Part shown: positions 34,997 to 44,394 of the stretch, one piece after another | How positions within the stretch are numbered: position 1 is the first letter of the stretch | Layout: each line of letters opens with the position of its first letter | DNA from: an uncultured Bacteroidales bacterium | Lineage (GTDB): Bacteria > Bacteroidota > Bacteroidia > Bacteroidales > Bacteroidaceae | Reading direction: 5' to 3' | NCBI GenBank assembly: GCA_937995875.1 | Contig: CALKIW010000039.1 | Coordinates: 9,318-73,317, forward strand | Length of the DNA stretch: 64,000 bases | Notes under the pieces: generated by a model | What the model saw: only the letters and a program-made list of their open reading frames with translations | Told to the model about the DNA's origin: nothing | Database searches by the model: none | Position numbers and translations under genes: made by a program

Positions 34997-35419
34997 ATGG
35001 GTAAAGTTCAGATTCTCGCCGTACTGACGATGGACGGATGTCTTTCTTCAGAGTTATATGATAAAGCACATCAGGATTTGTGCCTTGACCGTTGCGGTCT
35101 TGATGAAATCAGGAAGAAAGCCTTTTACCGTGTGACACCGGACTATTCCATTTCAATGCTGCACGAATGGAGAAAAGACTGCACAAACATCCGTTACCTC
35201 GCGGAAGCCACACCGGACACGGCAGACTATATAAACGGACTGCTGCGGATGCACGCTGTGGATGAAATCATACTATACACCGTTCCTTTCATATCCGGAA
35301 GCGGACGACATTTTTTTAAGTCGGCTCTGCCAGAGCAACACTGGACGCTTTCCTCTTTGAAAAGCTATCCCAACGGTGTATGTCGCATTATCTATATCCT
35401 TGATAAAAAAGCAAGATAG
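34997..35419 (+). CDS. Small dihydrofolate reductase / RibD C-terminal-like protein
   Basis: A 140-residue protein resembling the RibD-C/dihydrofolate reductase family but shorter than its usual 170-220 residues. The N-terminal VQILAVLTMDG matches the first strand and the substrate loop. The C-terminal AVDEIILYTVPFISGSGRHFF matches the strand and NADPH phosphate loop normally written as DEL-P-LG-G--LF. The middle, where part of the cofactor site lies, is short. Related ORFs occur at this place, between rteB and rteC, in CTnDOT relatives. Activity is uncertain, and it may be a degenerate cargo gene. Confidence 0.65.
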   Translation: MGKVQILAVLTMDGCLSSELYDKAHQDLCLDRCGLDEIRKKAFYRVTPDYSISMLHEWRKDCTNIRYLAEATPDTADYINGLLRMHAVDEIILYTVPFISGSGRHFFKSALPEQHWTLSSLKSYPNGVCRIIYILDKKAR

Positions 35420-35540
35420 CCAAAATGTGCGGCAAGCATACATTTCTATTTTCAGGAATAGAATAAATGTTCCGATTACAAACAATTTAAGTCGGAGATA
35501 ATTTGTCCTTGTGAAAAAATACTGAATTTTATACCTCTGA

Positions 35541-35577
35541 AATCCAGCACTTTGTAAAATTGAGTGTTGGATTTTTT
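35541..35577 (+). terminator. Hairpin with T-run upstream of rteC
   Basis: AATCCAGCACT (35541-35551) and AGTGTTGGATT (35563-35573) pair with one G-U wobble; TTTT follows. It ends the reductase-like transcript and so isolates rteC, or acts as an attenuator in the rteC leader. Confidence 0.7.
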
Positions 35578-35657
35578 ATTTTCTGCCGCGTTTTTTGCCA
35601 ATTATATTCATGTGCGCACGCAGAAAACAAAGTGTAATTTTCAAAATTGACAGAACC

Positions 35658-36263
35658 ATGAATTATTTCTTGCTGGCGGAAACCGACTTTTTCCGCCTGA
35701 TAAACGAAGCCGGCGACTGCAATATGGAAACGGCATACACGGCTTTCGCCACCCAAGTGATCGAACTGTGCAACGGCGGCATGGACATGAACCTTACCGT
35801 CATCGCGCTTGCCTACATCGAAATCGAGTTGCAGCACCATCCCGTACGTAATCTGTCAGAAGAAAAAAGAGAGATTGCCGCCTACGTCAGCAAGGCTCTG
35901 TCTTTCGTAAGAAAGATGCAGAAATTCCTTGCCACGCCCCAAGTGCCACCACTAATATCCGCCAACAACGCAACAGAAACCACCGCCAGCCTTCTTCAAT
36001 GGACGGGCAATGCCATCGACCTCGTGGAACTTATCTACGGCATAGACGTGATGGGCTGCATCAACAACGGCAATATGCCGCTCAAACAGCTCGCCCCACT
36101 TCTCTATAAGATATTCGGGGTTGATTCTAAAGACTGCTACCGCTTCTACACTGATATCAAACGCCGGAAGAACGAAAGCCGCACCTATTTCATTGACAGG
36201 ATGCAGGAAAAACTGAACGAGAGAATGTTGCGTGATGAGGAGTTGGAGCGGATGAGAAAATAA
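35658..36263 (+). CDS. rteC: RteC, activator of the excision operon
   Basis: A 201-residue protein from ATG 35658 (MNYFLLAETDFFRLINEAG). It is predicted all-helical with a C-terminal domain (QWTGNAIDLVELIYGIDVMGCINNG, LAPLLYKIFGV, CYRFYTDIKRRKNESRTYFIDRM) that matches RteC of CTnDOT. RteC is transcribed under RteB control and activates xis2c-xis2d-orf3-exc by binding an inverted repeat upstream of xis2c; a fitting palindrome is at 17541. It lies after a hairpin terminator and is followed by another, so it is a single-gene transcript. Confidence 0.9.
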   Translation: MNYFLLAETDFFRLINEAGDCNMETAYTAFATQVIELCNGGMDMNLTVIALAYIEIELQHHPVRNLSEEKREIAAYVSKALSFVRKMQKFLATPQVPPLISANNATETTASLLQWTGNAIDLVELIYGIDVMGCINNGNMPLKQLAPLLYKIFGVDSKDCYRFYTDIKRRKNESRTYFIDRMQEKLNERMLRDEELERMRK

Positions 36264-36285
36264 AAAAATATCCATTACATATGAG

Positions 36286-36315
36286 AAGACAGGAATACTC
36301 GTATCCTGTCTTTTT
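36286..36315 (+). terminator. Terminator after rteC
   Basis: AAGACAGGAATAC and GTATCCTGTC form a near-perfect stem with a 2-base turn, followed by TTTTTATTTT. Confidence 0.85.
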
Positions 36316-36564
36316 ATTTTCATTTAATTATATATTAATTAGCACAATATATGTGAGTTTTTCATTCCTATAAGGACAAATTTCAGAAACGTATGTCTGG
36401 TAAATTATTGAGTCATCATAGTATGAACATATATCATTACTAAAAACAATGAAACAACTTCCATAAGATTGTGGTTGTAAAAATCGCCATTTAATAGCCC
36501 GTTTTTTTTGTAAAATTCGCCAATTAAAAAAATATGATTATCTTTGCATTATATTTTATAAGGT
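36316..36564. other. AT-rich spacer before the cargo genes
   Basis: No gene is seen. The stretch is strongly AT-rich and ends with the TATCTTTGC -7 box (36539-36547) of the following ATPase gene. It is the left edge of the low-GC cargo. Confidence 0.5.
36539..36547 (+). promoter_or_regulatory. -7 box of the cargo ATPase gene
   Basis: TATCTTTGC, 18 bases before the start codon at 36565. No TTTG at exact -33 spacing; a TTTG is at 36507-36510. Confidence 0.6.
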
Positions 36565-37695
36565 ATGGAAACAGTAAATAGAATACTTCAAGAGAAGATT
36601 ACAGCACGAATCGCGCCCAATAAAGCAGTACTGATTTTTGGTGCTCGCCGTGTTGGTAAAACGGTAATGATGCGTAAAATTGTGGACAACTATTCAGGTA
36701 GGACGATGATGCTCAACGGCGAAGACTACGACACATTAGCACTATTGGAGAATCGCTCAATAGCCAATTATCGGCATTTATTGGATGGTATTGATTTGCT
36801 GGCTATTGATGAGGCACAGAACATACCACAAATCGGTAGTATTCTGAAGTTGATAGTTGATGAAATACCGGGAATAAGTGTCTTGGCAAGTGGTTCTTCG
36901 TCATTCGATTTGCTGAATAAGACTGGTGAACCGTTGGTCGGCCGCAGTACGCAATTTCTCCTTACACCATTCTCGCAACGGGAAATCGCACAGACGGAAA
37001 CGGCACTTGAAACCCGCCAGAACCTCGAAGCGCGCTTGATTTACGGTTCCTATCCCGAAGTAGTAATGATGGAGAACTATGAACGTAAAACAGACTACCT
37101 ACGTGATATTGTCGGTGCATACCTGCTTAAAGATATCTTAGCAATTGACGGCTTAAAAAATTCGAGCAAGATGCGCGATCTACTGCGATTGATAGCTTTT
37201 CAGTTGGGCAGCGAAGTTTCTTACGAAGAGTTAGGTAAACAACTCGGCATGAGCAAGACGACCGTTGAAAAATACCTCGACCTATTGGAAAAGGTCTTCG
37301 TTATCTATCGTCTGGGGGCTTATTCGCGTAACCTACGCAAGGAGGTTACAAAAGCTGGCAAGTGGTACTTCTACGACAACGGCATTCGCAATGCCATTAT
37401 CGGGGCTTTCTCACCGCTGGCCATTCGGCAGGATGTCGGTGCGCTGTGGGAGAACTACATCATCGGAGAGCGGCGCAAAGCGAACTTCAATGAGGGACTG
37501 CACAGGGAGTTCTATTTCTGGCGCACCTACGACAAACAGGAAATCGACCTGATTGAGGAGAGTGCCGACAGTCTTACCGCCTTGGAGTTCAAGTGGGGAA
37601 ATAAAATGCCGGCCGCACCGAAAGCCTTCCAAGAAGCCTATCCCTATGCCGAGTTTCATGTGGTAAATCGGGAGAATTATTTGGAGTTCGTATAA
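36565..37695 (+). CDS. AAA_14/DUF4143 ATPase with nuclease-like C-terminus
   Basis: A 376-residue protein. Walker A is GARRVGKT (residues 26-33) and Walker B is LLAIDEA (78-84), followed by a sensor-like VLASGSSSFDL. A winged-helix segment (SYEELGKQLGMSKTTVEKYLDLLEKVFVIYRL) is next. The C-terminal DUF4143 domain contains Asp328 in QEIDLIE and Glu341-x-Lys343 in ALEFKWG, the D-ExK arrangement of PD-(D/E)XK nuclease folds. The family is widespread and poorly understood. It sits 16 bases before the KAP NTPase gene, so the two are probably one operon. Another, more degenerate member lies on the chromosome at 7352. Confidence 0.82.
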   Translation: METVNRILQEKITARIAPNKAVLIFGARRVGKTVMMRKIVDNYSGRTMMLNGEDYDTLALLENRSIANYRHLLDGIDLLAIDEAQNIPQIGSILKLIVDEIPGISVLASGSSSFDLLNKTGEPLVGRSTQFLLTPFSQREIAQTETALETRQNLEARLIYGSYPEVVMMENYERKTDYLRDIVGAYLLKDILAIDGLKNSSKMRDLLRLIAFQLGSEVSYEELGKQLGMSKTTVEKYLDLLEKVFVIYRLGAYSRNLRKEVTKAGKWYFYDNGIRNAIIGAFSPLAIRQDVGALWENYIIGERRKANFNEGLHREFYFWRTYDKQEIDLIEESADSLTALEFKWGNKMPAAPKAFQEAYPYAEFHVVNRENYLEFV

Positions 37696-37711
37696 TCAAT
37701 AAATTACGTAT

Positions 37712-40700
37712 ATGGAAACAAAACTACAATCCAAACAGCAATATCCGCGGTTTATCCAAAATAAACCGTGTGGTATTGACAAATTCGATGGAGGTTCGCA
37801 AGAAAGGTTGGCAAAAACTATTGCTCGCCATTTTTGTCAGAATGATTCATTGGATGAGGAATGTACTTTACCTCGAATTATCGGCATCGAAGGTATTTGG
37901 GGATCTGGAAAATCCAACGTGGTTAAAATGTTGGAACGTGAATTATCAGACGACTATTACTTTTTTGAGTATGACGCATGGGGACATCAAGAGGACTTGC
38001 AACGCCGCTCTATATTGGAATTGCTTACAAGCAAACTTATTGATGATGGTATCCTATCTGGAAATGCAACAATAAAAGTCAAAGGTGGAGGTACGAAAAC
38101 CGTATCATGGTCTGAAAAGCTGAAATATTTATTAGCCCGTAAAACGGAGACCGTAACCGAAAAATATCCCCTTATCAGTAATGGTATGGTTGCGGCATTT
38201 TTGGTTGCAGTTTTAACTCCGATATTTACATTTATTGCGTATGCAGTAAAACCTACACCCACAACATGGTGGTTTTCTTTATTGTCTATTATCATAGCTG
38301 CACTGCCAGTTCTTATTGCATTGTGCGTTTGGAAATGGGCATATAGCAAAGATCATAAATATGGATGGAGTTATATGTTAGCTATTTATCAAGATAAAGT
38401 CGAAAAGGACGTTTGCTATGAGACTTTGAGCGAAGACGAACCAACGGTTTACGAGTTCAAAACATGGATGCAAGACATTTCTGATTTTATCAAGGAAAAA
38501 GGACAACGTAAATTAGTCCTTGTTTTTGACAACATGGATCGTCTCCCCGCTGAAAAAGTAAAAGAATTATGGTCTTCTATCCATACGTTCTTCGCCGATA
38601 GCGGTTTTGAAAATGTTTGGGCTGTTATTCCTTTCGATGAAACACATTTAGCTTGTGCATTCGGAGATGAGACCGACGAACAAACGAAACAACTGACCAA
38701 GTATTTTATCAATAAAACTTTCCCTATTGTTTATCGTGTTGCTCCTCCTGTTATTACCGACTATCGAAGTATATTCAACAAACTGTTTGTTGAAGCATTT
38801 GGAGAAACAGAAAATGAAGCGAAAGAAACTATAAATCGGATATTCAGATTGGTAAATCCTAATGCCAATGTTAGGGAAATTATATCATATATCAATGAGA
38901 TGGTCGCTCTTAAACAAGAGTGGTGTAACGAAATTTTGATGATAAACATAGCATTGTTCTGTTTGAAGAAGACGGATATTCTGGCAAATCCAGTAGAACA
39001 AATATTGTCCGGCGACTATCTGAATGGCATTCAAACAATAATTAACAATGATCTGCAAACACAACGCGAAATTGCAGCTTTGGTATATGGTGTCGATGTT
39101 GAAGATGCTCGACAAATTCCATTGAAAAAATATATTGAAGGCTGCATCAACGGAGAAGAAGACCACGACATAAATCAATATGCAGAGACTAATAAACAAT
39201 TTGACACTGTATTAGAAGAAGTTATACAATGTATGGACAATGCGCTTATCGATAAGATTATACATTGTTTGCATAAATTAACTCGAAAGAGCGATGTTAT
39301 TCTGCGTGTATGGCAAAGAATAGCACAATTGAAATTAAAAGAATCCATAGAGAAGCAGGTGTTCCCTGTCGAATACCAAGAACTGCTGTTGCATTTAGAC
39401 ACGGAAAGCCAAAACCATGTGATTGCTCAATTATATAAGAAGATAGTTCGGTTCAATGACTTCAATGGCGGCGACTATTTCAAAACGTTAGATGCAATAG
39501 ACAGGTTTATTGCGCAAAATAAGTTGGCGTGCGATTTTACGTCATTGATTGAAGCAAAAACAGTCAAGCCAAATACATTTATCGATTATATTCAAGCTGC
39601 AAATGCAACAGATGCTGCCTATCGGGATAACGCGACAACTAAAGCATATAAATATTATCAAGTAGCAACAAATTCGGAGGCGCTCGATAATTATTTGGCA
39701 AACTTACTACCCGATAATTTCGACCATGCAGATATTGTAAAAACGTTAAAAGATAATTCTACCTATACGTTTCCAACGCTTTTGCAAGCGATCACGAATT
39801 GCATTGATGAACAGAATGTAAATAAAGATAATATAGGGGCTATATTTACAACCTATCGTTTATTGGCATCTGACGAAGAAAGACCTTTACCTGTAACGTT
39901 AGATTCAACCTACATAAATCAGTTGCATTCTGAATTAGAAACTGATGGCCGAAACATTAAAGAGTCTGGATATTACGATTTAGTCGCCATGCAATTGGCA
40001 CATGGTCATTCCGTTTCCTTAATAGAGGGTGGAGATATAAAATATGTTGCAGAACTCATGGACTATTATGTGGATCATGGAGACTTATTAGTAAATAGTG
40101 TGGGATGGAATATACCGCTATTAAATGAAACACTACAATACATGGTAAATCATAAACTTGGCTATAAATTATTGCTCTCAGACATATTGCCCCAATTTGA
40201 AGATATTAAGAACAGAATAGGTGTAACGGATGAGGTATTTATCGAGCATTTAGCAGAGTGGAATACCGATTTGGATAAGTATATCACTAAGAACAATATT
40301 AAAGATGTAATTCCTGACGCATCTTTTTACGATTTGACCACTAAAATAAGCAATGTCCTGACCGATCATATCAATAAAATAGCGTTCGAAGCGTTGTCTG
40401 AAATAAGTGTTGATACATTATACGCCCAAAGAACAGCACATACATCATATTATTGGTTTGTCGCAATAAAACATTTACTGGCTAAAATCAAATCCTTGCC
40501 AGATAACTTGACTGAATTTGGCAAAAAGATTCTGATGGATATTGCTTCTGGAACTCAAAGTTTGAATCCTTTCCCTAATTGTTTCAAGAATATAGTTGAA
40601 AGATTGGATAAACGAAAAATTAAATCGACAGTTACCGATATAAGAAATGATTTCTGCATCGGTAAAAAGACTATCAATGCAATAAAGTTTCAATTTTTCG

Positions 40701-40966
40701 AAACATGGCTTAGATCGCATGGTAATTTGAAAAGTCAAGCTGGAGACGTTATTGATAAAATAGTGAAACCTGTAATTTCCGATGGGGCATGCCGTTCATT
40801 GATTCTGCAAAACAAAGATTTTTATATGGATTTAATAAATACAGCAGGGGATGATGCTTATGAATTGAAAAAGAGTCTCCGAAACCTCATACAAAAAGAT
40901 TCAGATCCGCAATTGGTTAAATTTGTCAATTCGATAGATTCAGTACCTGAGGTTGAAACCGCGTAA
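37712..40966 (+). CDS. KAP-family P-loop NTPase with membrane segments
   Basis: A 1084-residue NTPase of the KAP family (Kidins220/ARMS and phage-exclusion protein PifA). Walker A is GIEGIWGSGKS near residues 57-67. Two membrane helices are inserted between the Walker motifs, as typical for KAP: MVAAFLVAVLTPIFTFIAYAV near 165-185 and WWFSLLSIIIAALPVLIALCV near 190-210. Walker B is LVLVFDNMDRL near 268-278, followed by VIPFDETHL. The remaining 700 residues have no recognised domain and look helical. PifA of plasmid F blocks phage T7, so defence is a reasonable guess. The low GC differs sharply from the mob and tra genes. Confidence 0.88.
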   Translation: METKLQSKQQYPRFIQNKPCGIDKFDGGSQERLAKTIARHFCQNDSLDEECTLPRIIGIEGIWGSGKSNVVKMLERELSDDYYFFEYDAWGHQEDLQRRSILELLTSKLIDDGILSGNATIKVKGGGTKTVSWSEKLKYLLARKTETVTEKYPLISNGMVAAFLVAVLTPIFTFIAYAVKPTPTTWWFSLLSIIIAALPVLIALCVWKWAYSKDHKYGWSYMLAIYQDKVEKDVCYETLSEDEPTVYEFKTWMQDISDFIKEKGQRKLVLVFDNMDRLPAEKVKELWSSIHTFFADSGFENVWAVIPFDETHLACAFGDETDEQTKQLTKYFINKTFPIVYRVAPPVITDYRSIFNKLFVEAFGETENEAKETINRIFRLVNPNANVREIISYINEMVALKQEWCNEILMINIALFCLKKTDILANPVEQILSGDYLNGIQTIINNDLQTQREIAALVYGVDVEDARQIPLKKYIEGCINGEEDHDINQYAETNKQFDTVLEEVIQCMDNALIDKIIHCLHKLTRKSDVILRVWQRIAQLKLKESIEKQVFPVEYQELLLHLDTESQNHVIAQLYKKIVRFNDFNGGDYFKTLDAIDRFIAQNKLACDFTSLIEAKTVKPNTFIDYIQAANATDAAYRDNATTKAYKYYQVATNSEALDNYLANLLPDNFDHADIVKTLKDNSTYTFPTLLQAITNCIDEQNVNKDNIGAIFTTYRLLASDEERPLPVTLDSTYINQLHSELETDGRNIKESGYYDLVAMQLAHGHSVSLIEGGDIKYVAELMDYYVDHGDLLVNSVGWNIPLLNETLQYMVNHKLGYKLLLSDILPQFEDIKNRIGVTDEVFIEHLAEWNTDLDKYITKNNIKDVIPDASFYDLTTKISNVLTDHINKIAFEALSEISVDTLYAQRTAHTSYYWFVAIKHLLAKIKSLPDNLTEFGKKILMDIASGTQSLNPFPNCFKNIVERLDKRKIKSTVTDIRNDFCIGKKTINAIKFQFFETWLRSHGNLKSQAGDVIDKIVKPVISDGACRSLILQNKDFYMDLINTAGDDAYELKKSLRNLIQKDSDPQLVKFVNSIDSVPEVETA

Positions 40967-40972
40967 GTATTT

Positions 40973-41103
40973 GTCTAACAAGTCCGAATTTTACGATTTT
41001 ACCCGTCAGAACTGAAGTGCCCCCCAAAAAAATTGTATCCAACTTTTGGGGGTCACTTCAAACTTCGATAGGGATAATTTTCAATTTTGGGGACTTGTTA
41101 GAC
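40973..41103. repeat. Nested inverted repeats between KAP gene and mobC
   Basis: The outer pair is GTCTAACAAGTCC (40973-40985) and GGACTTGTTAGAC (41091-41103), perfect over 13 bases; the right arm covers the mobC stop. The inner pair is TGAAGTGCCCCCCAAAA (41013-41029) and TTTTGGGGGTCACTTCA (41044-41060), matching at 16 of 17 positions. The inner repeat resembles the ends of IS3-family elements and could also act as a terminator for both convergent genes. Confidence 0.75.
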
Positions 41104-43116
41104 AGTCTCATTATCTGGTAGCAGTTTACACAGCACCGGATCGTTTTTGATACGCTCCAGTTCCTCCTGCACAATCTGCTTCACCTCTTCCTTGATGCGC
41201 CGGTAGTTCGCCTGCACCGTTTCCTTCATGCGGTCGTTGCCGTCCTCGTCCGTGAAGTTTGTAATGACGGGAATTTTCTTGTAGGCACTTTCTTCCCGTT
41301 TCACCTTTTCGGCATCCACCACAATCTCGCAATGAAAAATCTTCTGCTCGATACGCTCGTTGAAGTTGTCGGATACAGAACCGACAAACATTCCCTGCGT
41401 AAGCCCGGAAATCTTACTCGGTGGAATGAGCGCGTCCATCTGCGTGTTGATGGAGGTGGAAACATCCTGCCGGTTGATGGAGATGGACTGCCGTTTCTGC
41501 AACACCTTACCGAACCGCTCGGAGAGCGTCTTGGCTGTTTCCCCCACCACCTGACCGGAGAAAATATTGCCGACAGTGTTCATCACCACTTTCGCCTCTT
41601 TGTCCCCGTAGTCACGCACTAACTGGCTGAAATCCTGAAAGCCCAGACACACGGCAACCTTGTTGCTTCGGGCGGTAGCTATAAGATTGTCCAACCCTTT
41701 GAAGTATATTGTGGGCAACTCGTCGATGATGACCGATGACTTCAGCATCCCCTTCTTGTTGATGAGCTTCACGATACGGGAATTATACAGACCGAGTGCC
41801 GCACCGTAGATATTCTGACGGTCGGGATTGTTACCCACGCAGAGGATTTTCGGCTCTTCGGGATTGTTGATGTCCAGCGTAAACTCGCTGTCTGACATCA
41901 CCCAGTAGAGCTGCGGTGAAATCATCCTCGAAAGCGGGATTTTTGCCGACGCTATCTGACCCATGAGCTGCTCCGCAGCCCCTCCAAGCCACGCATCCAT
42001 GAACGGCGAAAGGTAGTTCTCCAGCTCCGGATAAGAGGTCAGTATCGGAAATATATCCTCGTAACGGCGGTTCAGAAACTCGATAGCATGGGGAAACGTG
42101 CAAAACTTCCCGTTCTGATAGATTTTGAGATACCAGATAATACTGGCAAACAGAATGATAGGTGACTCCACGAAGAAGTCGCCCTGCTTTTGCACCCACG
42201 TTTTATTGAGGTTGAGCATTATTGTGTAGGCACTCTCATAGGCATCCGTAATATCTTCCATAAAATCCGGGTGAATGGGATTGCACCGATGAGAGCGTCG
42301 CGGGTCGTCGAAGTTGATCACATAGAACTTCGGCTTTACCTTGTAGCCGTCCGGGTGGTTCAGCAAATGGTTGTAGGCAATAGTAGATAGGTCGGGATAC
42401 TTGAAATCGTAGATGTATTGACTAAAGCCCTTTTCAATCTGTTGCTTGATAAAATTGTTTACCACGGCATAGGACTTGCCGCTGCCCGGCGTACCCAACA
42501 CGATGGACGCACGGAAGGGATTAACTACATTGATCCAACCGTTGTTCCAGCGTTTCCTGTAATAGAAACGTGTCGGCAGATTGACCGAATACTCGCTTTC
42601 GATAAGCCTCGTTTCCTGCATGAAACTCTCGTTCTCGTTGTTGAAAACATCCTCCATCAAATTGTGTTTCAACAGGCGGCTCATCCACAGACCACCCATC
42701 AACAGGCAGACATAGCCCGTTCCAATGGTAAGGACATACAGTCCCGTCACCGCTTCAAGCGGCAGCGGCAGGGGCAGCAACCACCAGTTCAGGAAAAACA
42801 GCACGAACCCGACGGCAAATGCTGTCCAGATTCTCCCCCAAGTGATTTTCTCACCCTTGACACCCTTCGTACCCAGACAGGACAAGGCAAGCAAAAGGAC
42901 GGAAAACAGCTTCGTGTAGAGAATGGAATGGAACAGCCCCGCCGTGCGGTCGAAGTTCAGAAGGATTTTGTCCACCACGCCGATGTTCACGCCCCACAGC
43001 CGGATGGCTTCGTAGCAGAACCAGTACACGTTCATGACCACTAAAATGATACTCACGGCACGCAGAAAATCCATGATTTTCGCCAATGCCCTCAAATCGT
43101 CTTCTTGTTGTGACAT
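41098..43116 (-). CDS. mobC: MobC, VirD4/TraG-type coupling protein
   Basis: A 672-residue type IV coupling protein that brings the relaxase-DNA complex to the transfer channel. Several N-terminal membrane helices lie within residues 15-150. Walker A is VLGTPGSGKS near residues 205-214, and Walker B lies in SVIIDELPTIYF. The region with TARSNKVAVCLGFQDFSQL matches the VirD4/TraG pattern. It is the last gene of the minus-strand mobA-mobB-mobC operon and is convergent with the KAP gene. The name follows CTnDOT usage, in which MobC is the coupling protein. Confidence 0.92.
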   Translation of the reverse strand: MSQQEDDLRALAKIMDFLRAVSIILVVMNVYWFCYEAIRLWGVNIGVVDKILLNFDRTAGLFHSILYTKLFSVLLLALSCLGTKGVKGEKITWGRIWTAFAVGFVLFFLNWWLLPLPLPLEAVTGLYVLTIGTGYVCLLMGGLWMSRLLKHNLMEDVFNNENESFMQETRLIESEYSVNLPTRFYYRKRWNNGWINVVNPFRASIVLGTPGSGKSYAVVNNFIKQQIEKGFSQYIYDFKYPDLSTIAYNHLLNHPDGYKVKPKFYVINFDDPRRSHRCNPIHPDFMEDITDAYESAYTIMLNLNKTWVQKQGDFFVESPIILFASIIWYLKIYQNGKFCTFPHAIEFLNRRYEDIFPILTSYPELENYLSPFMDAWLGGAAEQLMGQIASAKIPLSRMISPQLYWVMSDSEFTLDINNPEEPKILCVGNNPDRQNIYGAALGLYNSRIVKLINKKGMLKSSVIIDELPTIYFKGLDNLIATARSNKVAVCLGFQDFSQLVRDYGDKEAKVVMNTVGNIFSGQVVGETAKTLSERFGKVLQKRQSISINRQDVSTSINTQMDALIPPSKISGLTQGMFVGSVSDNFNERIEQKIFHCEIVVDAEKVKREESAYKKIPVITNFTDEDGNDRMKETVQANYRRIKEEVKQIVQEELERIKNDPVLCKLLPDNETV

Positions 43117-43146
43117 ACATTGATTTTTTAATTGTTGATACTCTGA

Positions 43147-44394
43147 TTACATACCCAAGCCCTTGCGTTTTTTCTTCTTTTTGCGCTTCATCGCCCGGAT
43201 GAAAGCCTCTTCCTCGGCATCTACCGCCGGACCTTCGGGAGTGAGCAAGCCCATACCGCCCGATATATCTTCACTGTCGTAGGCGGTCTGCCCGTGTGCC
43301 TTGTCCGCAGCATCCACAGGGATGGATAGCGGTATCGGCGGTTGTCCGGCGTATGGCAGGGTGAAGTGTTCCTGCAAGGCATTCGCCGAAAGCTCCTTAC
43401 CCATGCGCGAACCGTTCAGCACGCATCCCGTGCGGTGGTCGATGAAGGTAGCCCCATAGATGCGCCCTTCCTCTGTGTAGCGCAGTACGGTGTCGATGCC
43501 CTTCTCTTTGAGTTGGGATACAAATTTGTCCTTGTCATAAGTGCCTTGCAGCACGGAAAGGACGGTGCGTTTCGTCATGTCTGCCAGTTTCCTATCCTTG
43601 ATTTCCGATTTGGAACGGACAAACTTCTTCTGTACGGCTTCATAGCCTGCGGACTTCCCGAAAAGCGAGGATTTGAACGGGTTGCCCACCTTGTTACCCT
43701 TGTCGTCCGTGACGGAATAGACCAGCCCGTGATACTCCCGTCCGCGCACGTTGCCCCTCGCTTCCTCCACCGTCATATTATATAAGGAAAGGAGCGCACG
43801 GTATTCGCCCATCGTCTGGAAACGGTACTGCCCATTCAGAGCCTTCACGGTGTTGCCTACCTGCTTCTTCACATCACCTGCCGATGCGGCCACCTTGCGC
43901 AACGGATTATCCAATCTCTGATTTTTACGTTCTGCCGGATGCAATCCGTACTTCTGTTCCAGTTCCCTGCGGATACGGTCGCTGCGGCGGTAGAGAAAAT
44001 CCCGGTTGAGCCTTTTCCCGTTCTCGTCCACGTTGACCGTCACGATGTGCAGGTGGTGGCGGTCGATGTCCTCGTGCTTGAATACAAGATAAGGCTGGTT
44101 TCCGAAACCGAGTTTTTCCAGATACTCGCGGGCGATATTCTGCAACTCAATATCGGTCAGCACATCCTCCGGGTGCGGGTTGAGAGAGATATGCACCACC
44201 GGCTTCTCGATCTTCATCTGCGGTGGCAGGAAGGTGAGAAAACCCTCCATCGCCTTGCCTATGTCCACCGTTCCCGAACCGTCATTGTAGATGCGGTTGG
44301 TGGTGAGAAGCCGCCCCTGCGCCTCGTTAATCTTCTCCCCGTTGTAGGCAATCGCGCCGTACAACGAACTTCCTACACTGATTTTTGCGACCAT
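43147..44394 (-). CDS. mobB: MobB, relaxase
   Basis: A 415-residue relaxase of the MobP/Bacteroides type. It nicks oriT and stays bound to the 5-prime end. The three-histidine metal site is plain in HEDIDRHHLHIVTV (HxDxxxxHxH), preceded by the N-terminal VAKISVGSSLYGAIAYN motif that supplies the first conserved region, and VVHISLNPHPED. The C-terminal tail is basic (RAMKRKKKKKRKGLGM). It overlaps mobA by 22 bases and precedes mobC by 30, so the three are one operon. In CTnDOT nomenclature this is MobB. Confidence 0.92.
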   Translation of the reverse strand: MVAKISVGSSLYGAIAYNGEKINEAQGRLLTTNRIYNDGSGTVDIGKAMEGFLTFLPPQMKIEKPVVHISLNPHPEDVLTDIELQNIAREYLEKLGFGNQPYLVFKHEDIDRHHLHIVTVNVDENGKRLNRDFLYRRSDRIRRELEQKYGLHPAERKNQRLDNPLRKVAASAGDVKKQVGNTVKALNGQYRFQTMGEYRALLSLYNMTVEEARGNVRGREYHGLVYSVTDDKGNKVGNPFKSSLFGKSAGYEAVQKKFVRSKSEIKDRKLADMTKRTVLSVLQGTYDKDKFVSQLKEKGIDTVLRYTEEGRIYGATFIDHRTGCVLNGSRMGKELSANALQEHFTLPYAGQPPIPLSIPVDAADKAHGQTAYDSEDISGGMGLLTPEGPAVDAEEEAFIRAMKRKKKKKRKGLGM

